Translations under genes and position numbers: made by a program | Source: Parabacteroides johnsonii DSM 18315 | Lineage (GTDB): Bacteria; Bacteroidota; Bacteroidia; Bacteroidales; Tannerellaceae | Assembly: GCF_025151045.1 (NCBI RefSeq) | Contig: NZ_CP102285.1 | Location: forward strand, 3,968,001-4,032,000 | Direction of reading: 5' to 3' | DNA: 64,000 nucleotides | Shown here: in pieces, positions 45,403 through 54,379 of the stretch | How the letters are laid out: the number at the start of each line of letters is the position of its first letter | How positions within the stretch are numbered: the first letter of the stretch is position 1 | Notes under the pieces: generated by a model | What the model was told of the DNA's origin: nothing | Database searches by the model: none | Seen by the model: only the letters and a program-made list of their open reading frames with translations

Positions 45403-48400
45403 ATGAAAAAAAATAGTTTTTTAATTGGTTGGATCGTTTTGATCGTGGGGCTGCTTTGCTCGGTGAGAGGCGGGGCGGTGGATGTGAATTCGGCGGAGGC
45501 GTTGAGAAATGCTTTAGGCAATGCAACGGTGGATGGAAATGTTGTGACGTTGACGGGAATTGTGAACTTGAGTAGTACGTTAAATATTACTGGAGGGACG
45601 ATGATACTTGATTTGAATGGAAAGACGATTATCTATGATCGTACGGGAACACAAGAAAATGCTACAGCTATTAATGTGAATGGCGGCAATATTGTTATAA
45701 AGAATGGGACGATAGAAACCTATGCTGCAAATGGACAAAATAATGGTTGGAATACAAAAGGAGGAAATGGCTATAATGCAACGGCTGTCGTTTTTAATAG
45801 TGGAAAAGTATCATTGTTATCAATGTCGCTAAAAGCAATACCAGGAAAAGGTGGAAGTGGACAGAACTTTTGGGGGCAGTCAAATCCAGGAAATGATGGT
45901 TCTCCTTGGGTTGTGGATGCTGAGGGTAATAACACATTAGGTGACGTAGTTCCTTATGGAGCTTATTTTTCAAATCCATCAGATGTAAAATATACTGAAA
46001 AAGGTGAAGGTATAAATCAACAAGATGCTATTGTTTCTCTTACTCAATATAATATTGCCTACAACACCAATGGTGGTACAACTACGGTTCAAGGGACACC
46101 TTCCTATACCATCGAAACCACCGATTTTATCTTACCGACAGTGACAAAAAACGGTTACACTGTCGACTGGACATATAACGGTAATCCGGTCAATCCAACA
46201 GCTTTGCCAACAACGGCAGACCGTGTAGCCAGCAAAGACATGACTTTTGTTGCCACATGGACTCCGGTCTCTTATAAAGTCGTTTATGATGTTGACGGTG
46301 GAGTCGCACTCCCTGACAGTTCATATAATATCGAAACGGCTCTTACCACTTTGCCAACTCCTCAAAGAGAAGGATATGTTTTCGATGGATGGTATCGGGG
46401 TAATCAGAAAGTAACCTCTATCCCTGCCGGAACGGGTGATGTCACCCTTAAAGCGCATTGGACGGAGATTTCTTATACGCTTTCCTTTAAGACGAACAAC
46501 GGCACTTCTTTAGCAGATATTTCTTATACAAAAACACAACCGGGAACTTTACCTTCCGGTCTGACAAAAGAAGGATATATGTTCGGAGGATGGTTTCTGG
46601 ATGAGAATTTTACTGGAAGCAAATTAGAGGCTGTGCCTTTTCCGGCAGGAACGGCAGGACAAACGAATATTCCGGTAATGGTCTATGCCAAATGGACCCC
46701 TACCCCGTACACCATTACCTTCAACACCAACGGTGGTTCCGATCAGGATGCTCTGCGCTACACCATTGAGACCGAAACATTCAAACTCCCAACGAGAACG
46801 ACGAAAGCAGGTTATACATTGGTAGGCTGGTATATAGATGAAGATCTAACCAAATCTTATGGGGAAGTTGTAAAGGGTACCCACGGAGATTTTACTTTAT
46901 ATGCCAAATGGGAGTTGGCACAATATACAATCGAATATGAACTTTACGGGTATGGCAATAATCCGCCTGATGCCGTGACTTGCTATAATATTGAAAAAGA
47001 AGTCAAATTACCGACTCCGCAACGTGATAACTTTACGTTTGTCGGATGGCATAAAGATGACCTGTTGAAGGATCAGGCACTAATGATCATTCCTGCTGGA
47101 ACGACCGGCAATTTGAAACTATATGCCGAATGGACAATGGGTAACTCTGTGCAGATATCACGTCCGGCGAACGGGACAATCACGGTGAAGAGCGGATCGA
47201 CGGAAGTGAAACCCGGTGATAAGGTCGGAGCGAACACCTCGTTGACAATTACGGCAACACCTGCTTCGGCCGATTATAAATTGTCGAAACTGGTTGTCAA
47301 TAATATTGAATATACGACTAGCCCTCAAACAGTTGTGATGCCTGCTGAAGGTGGTTTGACCATCTCGGCTGTCTTTATTGATCCGCGCCCGGCAGCTTCG
47401 GCTCCCAAAGTAACGACCGATCCTGTCAATACGGACTATATTCCGAGTGGAGAACCCGTGACAGTCACGATGGAAAAAAACGGCGAATGCGATTCCTTGC
47501 TGTACAGTATAGACGGTTCTACCCCTAAACTCTATACCGGAGCTTTTCAGGTAAGCACTATTACGACTGCCACCAAAACGGTTGCCGTACAAGCCATAGC
47601 CCGCAAGTCCGGTTGCAAGGATGGTGTTACGACTCGTAACATCACGTTCCGTTCCGGAAAGATCACCATCACATTCAACCTGCCGAAAGGAATCACTGCT
47701 AGCAATCCCGCAGGTGGTGAAGTCGTGGAAGCCGTAGCAAGTGGCGGGGCTTTTGAATTCAAGCTGATTGTGGATAAGAATTATTTCCAAACATTGGATT
47801 CTATAAAGGTGACAGCAAACGGAACTGTTATCACACCTGATATTTATGGCATTTACACCTTAAGCAACCAGACTTCTGACGTAATTGTCAATGTGAGCGG
47901 TATTTCCGGTGTAACCCATCTGATTACTTTGGTACAGTCGGCTAATGGTATGATTGCTTTTACCGGTGATGAGGATGCAGAGAATTCCAGGAACGTCAAT
48001 CATGGAGATCCTGTTTCGGTGACGGCTATGGCTGATGAAAATTATAAATTCCAGTCGTGGACGGATGGTGAGACAGCTAATCCTCGTACGTTTATGGCTG
48101 AGTCGGATGTGACGTTGCAGGCACGCTTCGTGAAGGACAGTGCCGGATTTTCTGTTATTCTTCCTGAATTGGAAGGGGTGACAGTCAAACCGCTTACCGG
48201 GTATTCGACTGAAGTCAAGCCGGGGGGCAAATTCAAATTCTATTTGCGTCTGGAGGCGGATTACAACGAATCTGTCCCTGTCGTGTATGCCAATAATGAA
48301 AAATTGAACGTGAATCAGGAGGTGTATAGTATATATGATATTTCCGAGAATATCCGTATTTCTGTTGATGGGATCGTTCGCAATAAGGTGAAACCGGTAT

Positions 48401-49326
48401 TGCAGGAGCATGTGTCGGCTATCGATGTGGAAACCGGTTCAGATGTATCCGGCCTCTCTCTATTCACGGCTGCCATGATTGTATTGCAGGCTGACGCGCC
48501 TGAAGGACAAGTATTTTCGAAATGGAATGATGGCAAAGCCGATAATCCTCGTATCGTAACGGCTGCCGATGCATCGCAACTGTTTCCGTTATTCCTGCCT
48601 AAAACAGGGCAGGATGCTGTATGTGTCAAACTGCCTGTCCTTGCCGGTGCGGGTATGGGGGCTGTCAATGCGAATGCGGCGGTCGTAGCCAAAGGGGAAT
48701 CTGTTCAGTTGAAACTGGTCGTTTTGCCGTCATATAGCCAAAGCGACGTCAAAGTCTTTGCCAATGGAAAAGAACTGGATGCAGCCTTGTCTTTGAGAGC
48801 TTCTTCTGAAACGAAAACATTGTTTTATACGCTTTCCGATGTGTCGGAGGATATGATGGTGGATGTCTCCGGATTGAAGCTGAATGAATATGTCGTTTCT
48901 CTCGAACAACAAGAAGGCGGGACGGTAAAAGCCAGTCAAGTCGGTATGTTAAAACATGGAACGGTTATCACATTGACGGCAACGCCAAATAAGGGTAATA
49001 TGTTTATGAAATGGGGGGATGGCAACACATTGAATCCTTATCAATATGTGGTGACGGACAATTGCACGTTGAAAGGAGCTTTTGCAGCTTCGAATATGTC
49101 GGTAGGAAATGAAAACGTATCGATCCCGGCTGTGCGTATCTATGCAGCCGGGGGCTCTTTGCACATTCTGTCTCCTGAAATTTCCGAATTGTTCGTCTGG
49201 AGTCTGGAAGGAAAGCTGATAAAGAAGGCAGGTGTCCCGGCCGGTTATTCGTCTTATCTGCTGCCGGCTGGTATGTATGTGGTGAAGGTCGGAAATGGTG
49301 AATCGGTAAAGATTGTAATCCGATGA
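45403..49326 (+). CDS. Giant repeat surface protein (Listeria-Bacteroides and InlB-type repeats)
   Basis: 1307 residues. Signal peptide (1-25), a beta-helix-like start (about 26-205; ILDLNGKTIIYD, IKNGTIETY), then five Listeria-Bacteroides repeats at about 216-287, 291-354, 357-432, 436-503 and 508-577 (pattern YxIxFxTNGG...GYxFxGWY...LYAKW). Next come an InlB B-like repeat (580-660), a chitobiase C-terminal-like module (663-752; LLYSIDGSTPKLYTGAF), several more divergent InlB-like modules, and a C-terminal tail VWSLEGKLIKKAG...LPAGMYVVKV resembling a type IX secretion sorting domain. No lipobox, unlike its neighbours. Adhesin-like; secretion route unproven. Confidence 0.8.
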   Translation: MKKNSFLIGWIVLIVGLLCSVRGGAVDVNSAEALRNALGNATVDGNVVTLTGIVNLSSTLNITGGTMILDLNGKTIIYDRTGTQENATAINVNGGNIVIKNGTIETYAANGQNNGWNTKGGNGYNATAVVFNSGKVSLLSMSLKAIPGKGGSGQNFWGQSNPGNDGSPWVVDAEGNNTLGDVVPYGAYFSNPSDVKYTEKGEGINQQDAIVSLTQYNIAYNTNGGTTTVQGTPSYTIETTDFILPTVTKNGYTVDWTYNGNPVNPTALPTTADRVASKDMTFVATWTPVSYKVVYDVDGGVALPDSSYNIETALTTLPTPQREGYVFDGWYRGNQKVTSIPAGTGDVTLKAHWTEISYTLSFKTNNGTSLADISYTKTQPGTLPSGLTKEGYMFGGWFLDENFTGSKLEAVPFPAGTAGQTNIPVMVYAKWTPTPYTITFNTNGGSDQDALRYTIETETFKLPTRTTKAGYTLVGWYIDEDLTKSYGEVVKGTHGDFTLYAKWELAQYTIEYELYGYGNNPPDAVTCYNIEKEVKLPTPQRDNFTFVGWHKDDLLKDQALMIIPAGTTGNLKLYAEWTMGNSVQISRPANGTITVKSGSTEVKPGDKVGANTSLTITATPASADYKLSKLVVNNIEYTTSPQTVVMPAEGGLTISAVFIDPRPAASAPKVTTDPVNTDYIPSGEPVTVTMEKNGECDSLLYSIDGSTPKLYTGAFQVSTITTATKTVAVQAIARKSGCKDGVTTRNITFRSGKITITFNLPKGITASNPAGGEVVEAVASGGAFEFKLIVDKNYFQTLDSIKVTANGTVITPDIYGIYTLSNQTSDVIVNVSGISGVTHLITLVQSANGMIAFTGDEDAENSRNVNHGDPVSVTAMADENYKFQSWTDGETANPRTFMAESDVTLQARFVKDSAGFSVILPELEGVTVKPLTGYSTEVKPGGKFKFYLRLEADYNESVPVVYANNEKLNVNQEVYSIYDISENIRISVDGIVRNKVKPVLQEHVSAIDVETGSDVSGLSLFTAAMIVLQADAPEGQVFSKWNDGKADNPRIVTAADASQLFPLFLPKTGQDAVCVKLPVLAGAGMGAVNANAAVVAKGESVQLKLVVLPSYSQSDVKVFANGKELDAALSLRASSETKTLFYTLSDVSEDMMVDVSGLKLNEYVVSLEQQEGGTVKASQVGMLKHGTVITLTATPNKGNMFMKWGDGNTLNPYQYVVTDNCTLKGAFAASNMSVGNENVSIPAVRIYAAGGSLHILSPEISELFVWSLEGKLIKKAGVPAGYSSYLLPAGMYVVKVGNGESVKIVIR

Positions 49327-49357
49327 ACTATCTTTTCCATCTAACCAAATTATTCCT

Positions 49358-49365
49358 TACCTTTG
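49358..49365 (+). promoter_or_regulatory. -7 box of metG
   Basis: TACCTTTG is an exact TAnnTTTG match 25 nt before the metG ATG and just after the repeat-protein stop. It indicates that metG is transcribed separately from the surface operon. Confidence 0.45.
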
Positions 49366-49389
49366 TGCCTCAAAAAGAGAACACAAGGT

Positions 49390-51429
49390 ATGGAAAAACA
49401 GTTTAAGAGAACGCTGATAACTACGGCGTTGCCGTATGCGAACGGGCCAGTGCATATCGGACATTTGGCCGGGGTGTATGTGCCTGCTGATATTTATGCA
49501 CGTTATCTTCGCCTGAAGGGGGAAGAGGTTTTGATGATTGGTGGATCGGATGAGCATGGAGTGCCTATCACGCTGAGAGCGAAGAAAGAAGGGATTACAC
49601 CGCAGGATGTGGTGGACCGTTATCATGGTATTATTAAGAAGTCTTTTGAGGAGTTCGGTATCTCGTTCGATATCTATTCCCGTACGACTTCGGCTACACA
49701 TCGCCAGGTGGCGTCGGACTTCTTCCGTACCTTATACGATAAAGGAGAGTTTATCGAGAAAACAAGCGAACAGTATTATGACGAAGAAGCGAAACAGTTT
49801 CTTGCCGACCGCTATATAACCGGGACTTGCCCGCATTGTGGCAATGAAAAAGCCTATGGTGACCAGTGCGAAGCCTGCGGAACCTCTTTGAGCCCGACGG
49901 ACCTGATCGACCCGAAATCCGCTATCAGTGGCAGCCAGCCGGTGATGAAAGAGACCAAACACTGGTATCTGCCTTTGGACAAATGGGAACCATTCCTGCG
50001 CCAGTGGATACTGGAAGGACATAAAGAATGGAAACCGAACGTATACGGGCAGTGCAAGAGCTGGTTGGATATGGGATTGCAGCCTCGCGCAGTAAGTCGC
50101 GATCTCGACTGGGGGATTCCTGTGCCGGTGGACGGTGCGGAAGGGAAGGTTCTGTATGTTTGGTTCGATGCGCCTATCGGATATATCTCCAATACAAAAG
50201 AACTGCTCCCCGAAAGTTGGGAAACTTGGTGGAAAGATCCTGAAACCAAGATGGTGCATTTCATCGGTAAGGACAATATTGTGTTCCACTGTATCGTGTT
50301 CCCGGCTATGCTGAAAGCCGAAGGTTCTTATAACCTGCCGGAAAATGTGCCGGCCAATGAGTTCCTGAATCTGGAAGGCGACAAGATCTCCACTTCCCGC
50401 AACTGGGCTGTCTGGTTGAACGAATATTTGGTGGATATGCCGGGCAAGCAGGATGTGTTGCGCTATGTTTTGACGGCCAATGCTCCGGAAACGAAAGACA
50501 ACGATTTCACTTGGAAAGATTTCCAGGCACGCAATAACAATGAGTTGGTTGCCATCTTAGGTAACTTTGTCAACCGTGCTTTGGTGCTTACCGAAAAGTA
50601 TTTCGAAGGTAAGGTGCCGGCTGCCGGTGAGCTGACCGATTATGACCGTCAGACATTGACCGATTTCGCGAATGTAAAGGCCGACGTGGAACGTCTGTTA
50701 GATACTTACCATTTCCGTGACGCACAGAAAGAAGCGATGAACCTGGCGCGTATCGGTAACAAATACCTGGCTGATACGGAACCCTGGAAATTGGCAAAGA
50801 CCGATATGGCACGTGTCGCCACGATTATGAACATCGCTTTGCAGATCACGGCAAATCTGGCGATCGCTTTCGAACCGTTCCTGCCGTTCAGCATGGAGAA
50901 ACTGAACAAGATGTTGAATGTGGAACCGTTAGGCTGGAACCGCTTGGGATCGACTGACCTGTTGGAAGCCGGCCATCAGTTGGGCAAATCGGAACTGCTG
51001 TTCGAGAAGATTGAAGACAGTGTGATCGAAGCGCAGGTACAAAAGCTGTTGGATACGAAGAAAGCAAACGAGGAAGCCAACTACAAGGCGAAACCCATCC
51101 GTGAGAATATCGAGTTCGATGACTTCATGAAGCTGGATATCCGTGTCGGGACCGTGTTGGAATGTACGAAAGTGCCTAAGGCGGACAAGTTGTTGCAGTT
51201 CCGTATCGATGACGGTCTGGAAAAACGTACGATCGTTTCGGGTATCGCCCAGCATTACAAGCCGGAAGACCTTGTGGGCAAGCAGGTTTGCTTCATTGCC
51301 AATCTGGCTCCGCGCAAGTTGAAAGGTATCGTTTCTGAAGGAATGATCCTTTCCGCAGAAAACTTCGACGGCAGGCTGGCTGTCATCACTCCTGAAAAAG
51401 AGGTAAAACCGGGCAGCGAAGTGAAATAA
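49390..51429 (+). CDS. metG: Methionyl-tRNA synthetase
   Basis: 679 residues from the ATG at 49390 (an earlier ATG at 49363 overlaps the -7 box). Class I synthetase: HIGH-type motif VHIGHLAG (21-28), zinc-binding [23 protein letters not shown]-type [10 protein letters not shown], anticodon-binding helical region, and a C-terminal EMAP/Trbp111-like tRNA-binding domain ([15 protein letters not shown] onwards). Charges tRNA-Met and initiator tRNA. The long form with a fused dimerisation domain is usual in Bacteroidota. Confidence 0.96.
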   Translation: MEKQFKRTLITTALPYANGPVHIGHLAGVYVPADIYARYLRLKGEEVLMIGGSDEHGVPITLRAKKEGITPQDVVDRYHGIIKKSFEEFGISFDIYSRTTSATHRQVASDFFRTLYDKGEFIEKTSEQYYDEEAKQFLADRYITGTCPHCGNEKAYGDQCEACGTSLSPTDLIDPKSAISGSQPVMKETKHWYLPLDKWEPFLRQWILEGHKEWKPNVYGQCKSWLDMGLQPRAVSRDLDWGIPVPVDGAEGKVLYVWFDAPIGYISNTKELLPESWETWWKDPETKMVHFIGKDNIVFHCIVFPAMLKAEGSYNLPENVPANEFLNLEGDKISTSRNWAVWLNEYLVDMPGKQDVLRYVLTANAPETKDNDFTWKDFQARNNNELVAILGNFVNRALVLTEKYFEGKVPAAGELTDYDRQTLTDFANVKADVERLLDTYHFRDAQKEAMNLARIGNKYLADTEPWKLAKTDMARVATIMNIALQITANLAIAFEPFLPFSMEKLNKMLNVEPLGWNRLGSTDLLEAGHQLGKSELLFEKIEDSVIEAQVQKLLDTKKANEEANYKAKPIRENIEFDDFMKLDIRVGTVLECTKVPKADKLLQFRIDDGLEKRTIVSGIAQHYKPEDLVGKQVCFIANLAPRKLKGIVSEGMILSAENFDGRLAVITPEKEVKPGSEVK

Positions 51430-51488
51430 TCTGGTTAATCCTTCGTTGTAGTGACGAAGGATTAATTAATCGGAAAACAGATAATATA

Positions 51489-52616
51489 ATGTTGGAAGAA
51501 CAGATACAGATGGTCGACTTGCATGGACAATATCTCCGGTTCAAAGAGGAGATCGATGGGGCCATGCAGGCGGTGACCGACAGTTGTGCCTTTATCAATG
51601 GTCCGCAGGTGAAAACCTTTGCCGGACATTTGGCTGACTATCTTCAGGTTCCATATGTGATCCCTTGCGGTAACGGGACGGATGCTTTGCAGATTGCCTT
51701 GATGGCATTGGAGCTTCAGCCCGGCGATGAGGTGATCCTGCCGGCATTTACTTATATAGCGGCTGCCGAGGTTGTCGCTTTGTTGGGATTGACGCCTGTG
51801 TTGGTGGATGTCGATCCTTATACCTTCAATATCGATCCCGGGAAAATAGAAGCGGCTGTTTCGGAACGGACAAAGGCGGTTGTGGCCGTCCACCTGTTCG
51901 GACAAGCCTGCGATATGGAGCCGATCATGGCTTTGGCTGATGCCTATCATCTGTATGTCGTGGAAGATAACGCCCAGTCCATCGGTGCCGATTATGCTTT
52001 TTCCGACGGAAAGGTACGAAAGGCCGGAACGATCGGGCATATCGGGACTACTTCTTTTTTCCCGTCCAAGCCGTTGGCTTGCTATGGCGACGGAGGTGCG
52101 TTGATGACTTCCGACGAGGCGTTGGCTGCCCGTATCTTCATGATTGCCAATCATGGTCAGGAATGTAAATACCACCATAGGCGGATCGGATGCAACTCCC
52201 GTCTGGATACGTTGCAAGCTGCCGTGCTGGATGTGAAGTTGAAGCATCTGGAGGAGTTCACGGAAGCCCGCAGGTCGGTTGCCCGCCAGTACGATGAAGC
52301 CTTATCTTCCTGCGATTCGTTGGTTATCCCTGCGAAATCGACATTTTCGACTCATGTGTATCACCAATATACGATTCAGGTAAAAGGCGGTCGGCGGAAT
52401 GCTCTTCAGCATCTGTTGAAAGAGCAGGGAATCCCTTCCATGATCTATTATCCCCTGCCGGTGCACCGTCAGGAAGCTTACCGTCAGATCTCCCGTGTAT
52501 CCGGCAATTTGGACGTCTCCACCCGTTTGTGCGAATCCGTCCTTTCCTTGCCCATTCATACGGAAATGTCCCTCGGACAACAGCAATATATAATAGAAAA
52601 ACTAAAAGATTTATGA
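51489..52616 (+). CDS. DegT/DnrJ/EryC1/StrS sugar aminotransferase
   Basis: 375-residue PLP enzyme with the PLP-lysine region FFPSKPLACYGDGGA and substrate loop GNGTDALQIALMAL. Transfers an amino group to a nucleotide-linked keto-sugar. Pairing with a Gfo/Idh/MocA dehydrogenase next door resembles WbpE/WbpB or WlbC/WlbA pairs that build UDP-2,3-diamino-uronic sugars for LPS; the uronate-making dehydrogenase at 21735 could supply the precursor (inference). Its last two codons (Asp-Leu) and stop are inside a heptamer array. Confidence 0.88.
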   Translation: MLEEQIQMVDLHGQYLRFKEEIDGAMQAVTDSCAFINGPQVKTFAGHLADYLQVPYVIPCGNGTDALQIALMALELQPGDEVILPAFTYIAAAEVVALLGLTPVLVDVDPYTFNIDPGKIEAAVSERTKAVVAVHLFGQACDMEPIMALADAYHLYVVEDNAQSIGADYAFSDGKVRKAGTIGHIGTTSFFPSKPLACYGDGGALMTSDEALAARIFMIANHGQECKYHHRRIGCNSRLDTLQAAVLDVKLKHLEEFTEARRSVARQYDEALSSCDSLVIPAKSTFSTHVYHQYTIQVKGGRRNALQHLLKEQGIPSMIYYPLPVHRQEAYRQISRVSGNLDVSTRLCESVLSLPIHTEMSLGQQQYIIEKLKDL

Positions 52617-52678
52617 TTTATGAATTATGATTTATGCGTCACAAATAAATCATAATTCATAAATCATAAATCATAAAT
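52609..52678. repeat. Heptamer array (ATTTATG / CATAAAT) overlapping a stop codon
   Basis: Left arm: ATTTATG, ATTTATG, AATTATG, ATTTATG (52609-52636). A 7-nt loop unit CGTCACA, a variant unit AATAAAT, then CATAATT and three CATAAAT units (52651-52678). Ten units in perfect phase. It uses the same heptamer as the array at 33099 and contains the TGA stop of the DegT gene; the next ATG is 6 nt beyond. Confidence 0.85.
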
Positions 52679-52684
52679 CAAACA

Positions 52685-53707
52685 ATGATGGATAAAAAGA
52701 TAAAATTTGCAGTCATCGGTTGTGGCCATATCGGCAAACGTCATGCCGAGATGGTGACACGCGATCCGGGAGCCGAGCTGGTGGCCCTTTGTGATATTCG
52801 TCCTCGTGAAGAATTGGGGATTGAAGCATACGACGTCCCGTTCTTTTCTTCCCTTACGGAATTATTGCAGAGTGGCCTCTTTATAGATGTCGTGAATATC
52901 TGCGTCCCCAACGGCTTACATGCGGTGATGGCTATCCAGGCTGTCGAAGCTGGTTGCAACGTCGTGATCGAGAAGCCGATGGCACTGACACTTGCCGATG
53001 CCGAAAAGGTGGTCTATACTTCGCTGAAATACCGTAAACAAGTGTTCTGCGTCATGCAAAACCGTTATTCTCCTCCTTCTGTCTGGATCAAGGAGATGGT
53101 AGATTCCGGTAAGTTAGGCAAAATCTATATGGTTCAGTTGAATTGTTATTGGAATCGTGACGAGCGCTATTATAAACCCGGAGGCTGGCACGGCGATGCA
53201 GCTTTGGACGGAGGGACGCTTTTCACCCAGTTCTCCCATTTCATCGACATTATGTACTGGCTTTTTGGAGATATCTGCAACATCCAGGCTCGCTTTGCTG
53301 ATTTCAACCATGCCGGACTCACGGCTTTTGAAGATTCGGGTTTTGTGAATTTCAACTTCGTGAACGGAGGAATGGGGAGCTTGAGTTATTCCACTTCTGT
53401 CTGGAACAAGAACATGGAAAGCAGTATGCTGATTGTTGCGGAGAACGGCAGCGTGAAAATCGGCGGACAGTATATGAACGAAGTCGAATACTGCCATATC
53501 AAAGAGTATGAAATGCCGGAACTGGCACCGACGAATCCGGGAAATGACTACGGGCCTTATAAAGGTTCCGCCCAGAACCATAATTTCGTGATCCGTAATG
53601 TGGTCCGTGTCCTTTCCGGCGCAAGTTCGGAATGTATCACGACCAACGTACTGGAAGGCATGAAGGTCGTTGACATTATCCAGCGGATCTATGCTTTGAA
53701 GAAATAA
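52685..53707 (+). CDS. Gfo/Idh/MocA-family dehydrogenase
   Basis: 340 residues: Rossmann IGCGHIGKRHAEMV, EKPMALTLADAE with the conserved catalytic-lysine EKP motif, and a GGTLFTQFSHFIDIMYW substrate region. Likely oxidises the 3-position of a UDP-N-acetyl-hexosaminuronate, feeding the adjacent DegT aminotransferase. Complete, and 68 nt downstream of it across the heptamer array. Confidence 0.87.
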   Translation: MMDKKIKFAVIGCGHIGKRHAEMVTRDPGAELVALCDIRPREELGIEAYDVPFFSSLTELLQSGLFIDVVNICVPNGLHAVMAIQAVEAGCNVVIEKPMALTLADAEKVVYTSLKYRKQVFCVMQNRYSPPSVWIKEMVDSGKLGKIYMVQLNCYWNRDERYYKPGGWHGDAALDGGTLFTQFSHFIDIMYWLFGDICNIQARFADFNHAGLTAFEDSGFVNFNFVNGGMGSLSYSTSVWNKNMESSMLIVAENGSVKIGGQYMNEVEYCHIKEYEMPELAPTNPGNDYGPYKGSAQNHNFVIRNVVRVLSGASSECITTNVLEGMKVVDIIQRIYALKK

Positions 53708-53733
53708 ATGCGATCTATGGGCGGGGTGGCGTA

Positions 53734-54204
53734 TTAAATATGTATTCCGTATTCATGCTTCACCTCGTCCATCACAAAAGTGCTTTCGAGCGAGCCGAGA
53801 CTGTCGATCGTGCCTAACACGTTCAGGATAAACTCTTGGTAATACTTCATGTTCGGTGCATGGATTTTCAGCAGGTAGTCATAACTCCCCGATATGTTGT
53901 AGCATTCCGTGACTTGCGGAATCTCCTGTATGATTTTTGTGAATTCCGCCGCAATCTCTTTGTTCAGTCTTCTCAACTTGACGCTGCAAAAGACCACGAA
54001 GCCCTGGTTTAGCTTTTCGGCGTCCAGCACGGCAATGTACTTCTTTATATATCCTCCGTTTTCGAGGCGTTTCAGGCGTTCGAATACGGGTGTCGACGAG
54101 AGGTTGACACTGGCGGCGAGCTCTTTTGTGGTGAGCCGGGCATTCGTTTGCAGGGTACGGAGGATCTGCAAGTCGACTTTGTCTAATTTCTCAAGTGTGT
54201 TCAT
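53734..54204 (-). CDS. Lrp/AsnC-family transcriptional regulator
   Basis: 156 residues: N-terminal winged HTH (about 8-60; LRTLQTNARLTTKELAASVNLSSTPVFERLKRLENGGYI) and C-terminal RAM ligand-binding domain. Divergent from metY with a 175-bp gap, so probably responsive to an amino acid and controlling metY, itself, or both. Feast/famine regulators of this size are common beside sulfur amino-acid genes. Confidence 0.92.
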   Translation of the reverse strand: MNTLEKLDKVDLQILRTLQTNARLTTKELAASVNLSSTPVFERLKRLENGGYIKKYIAVLDAEKLNQGFVVFCSVKLRRLNKEIAAEFTKIIQEIPQVTECYNISGSYDYLLKIHAPNMKYYQEFILNVLGTIDSLGSLESTFVMDEVKHEYGIHI

Positions 54205-54307
54205 AAGAATAAAATTCTGTCGAAATCTTTTTTTCGATCTTGATTCAGTTTATATGTTCTGTTAGTGGCTGTAAAAATAGCGTTATTTTCTGTATTTTCC
54301 GTATGTC

Positions 54308-54338
54308 TTGTTTGATATATCTGCCTGCTATAGTTTTG
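54308..54338 (+). promoter_or_regulatory. metY promoter
   Basis: TTG at 54308-54310, 20 bp, then TAGTTTTG at 54331-54338, both matching the Bacteroidota consensus. The 5' UTR is about 35 nt. No S-box-like or SAM riboswitch fold fits this short leader. Confidence 0.55.
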
Positions 54339-54379
54339 CTGGAAAATAAGCAAGAAGAATAATTTAAAAGAATACGACT

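Noticed and set aside
47158-47790. 210-residue minus-strand frame within the repeat-protein gene
   Set aside because: Opposite a well-supported repeat domain region; composition is typical of antisense frames.
49327-49389. tRNA or small RNA gene before metG
   Set aside because: Only a promoter-like -7 box is visible; no cloverleaf can be drawn. I found no tRNA or rRNA anywhere in the window.
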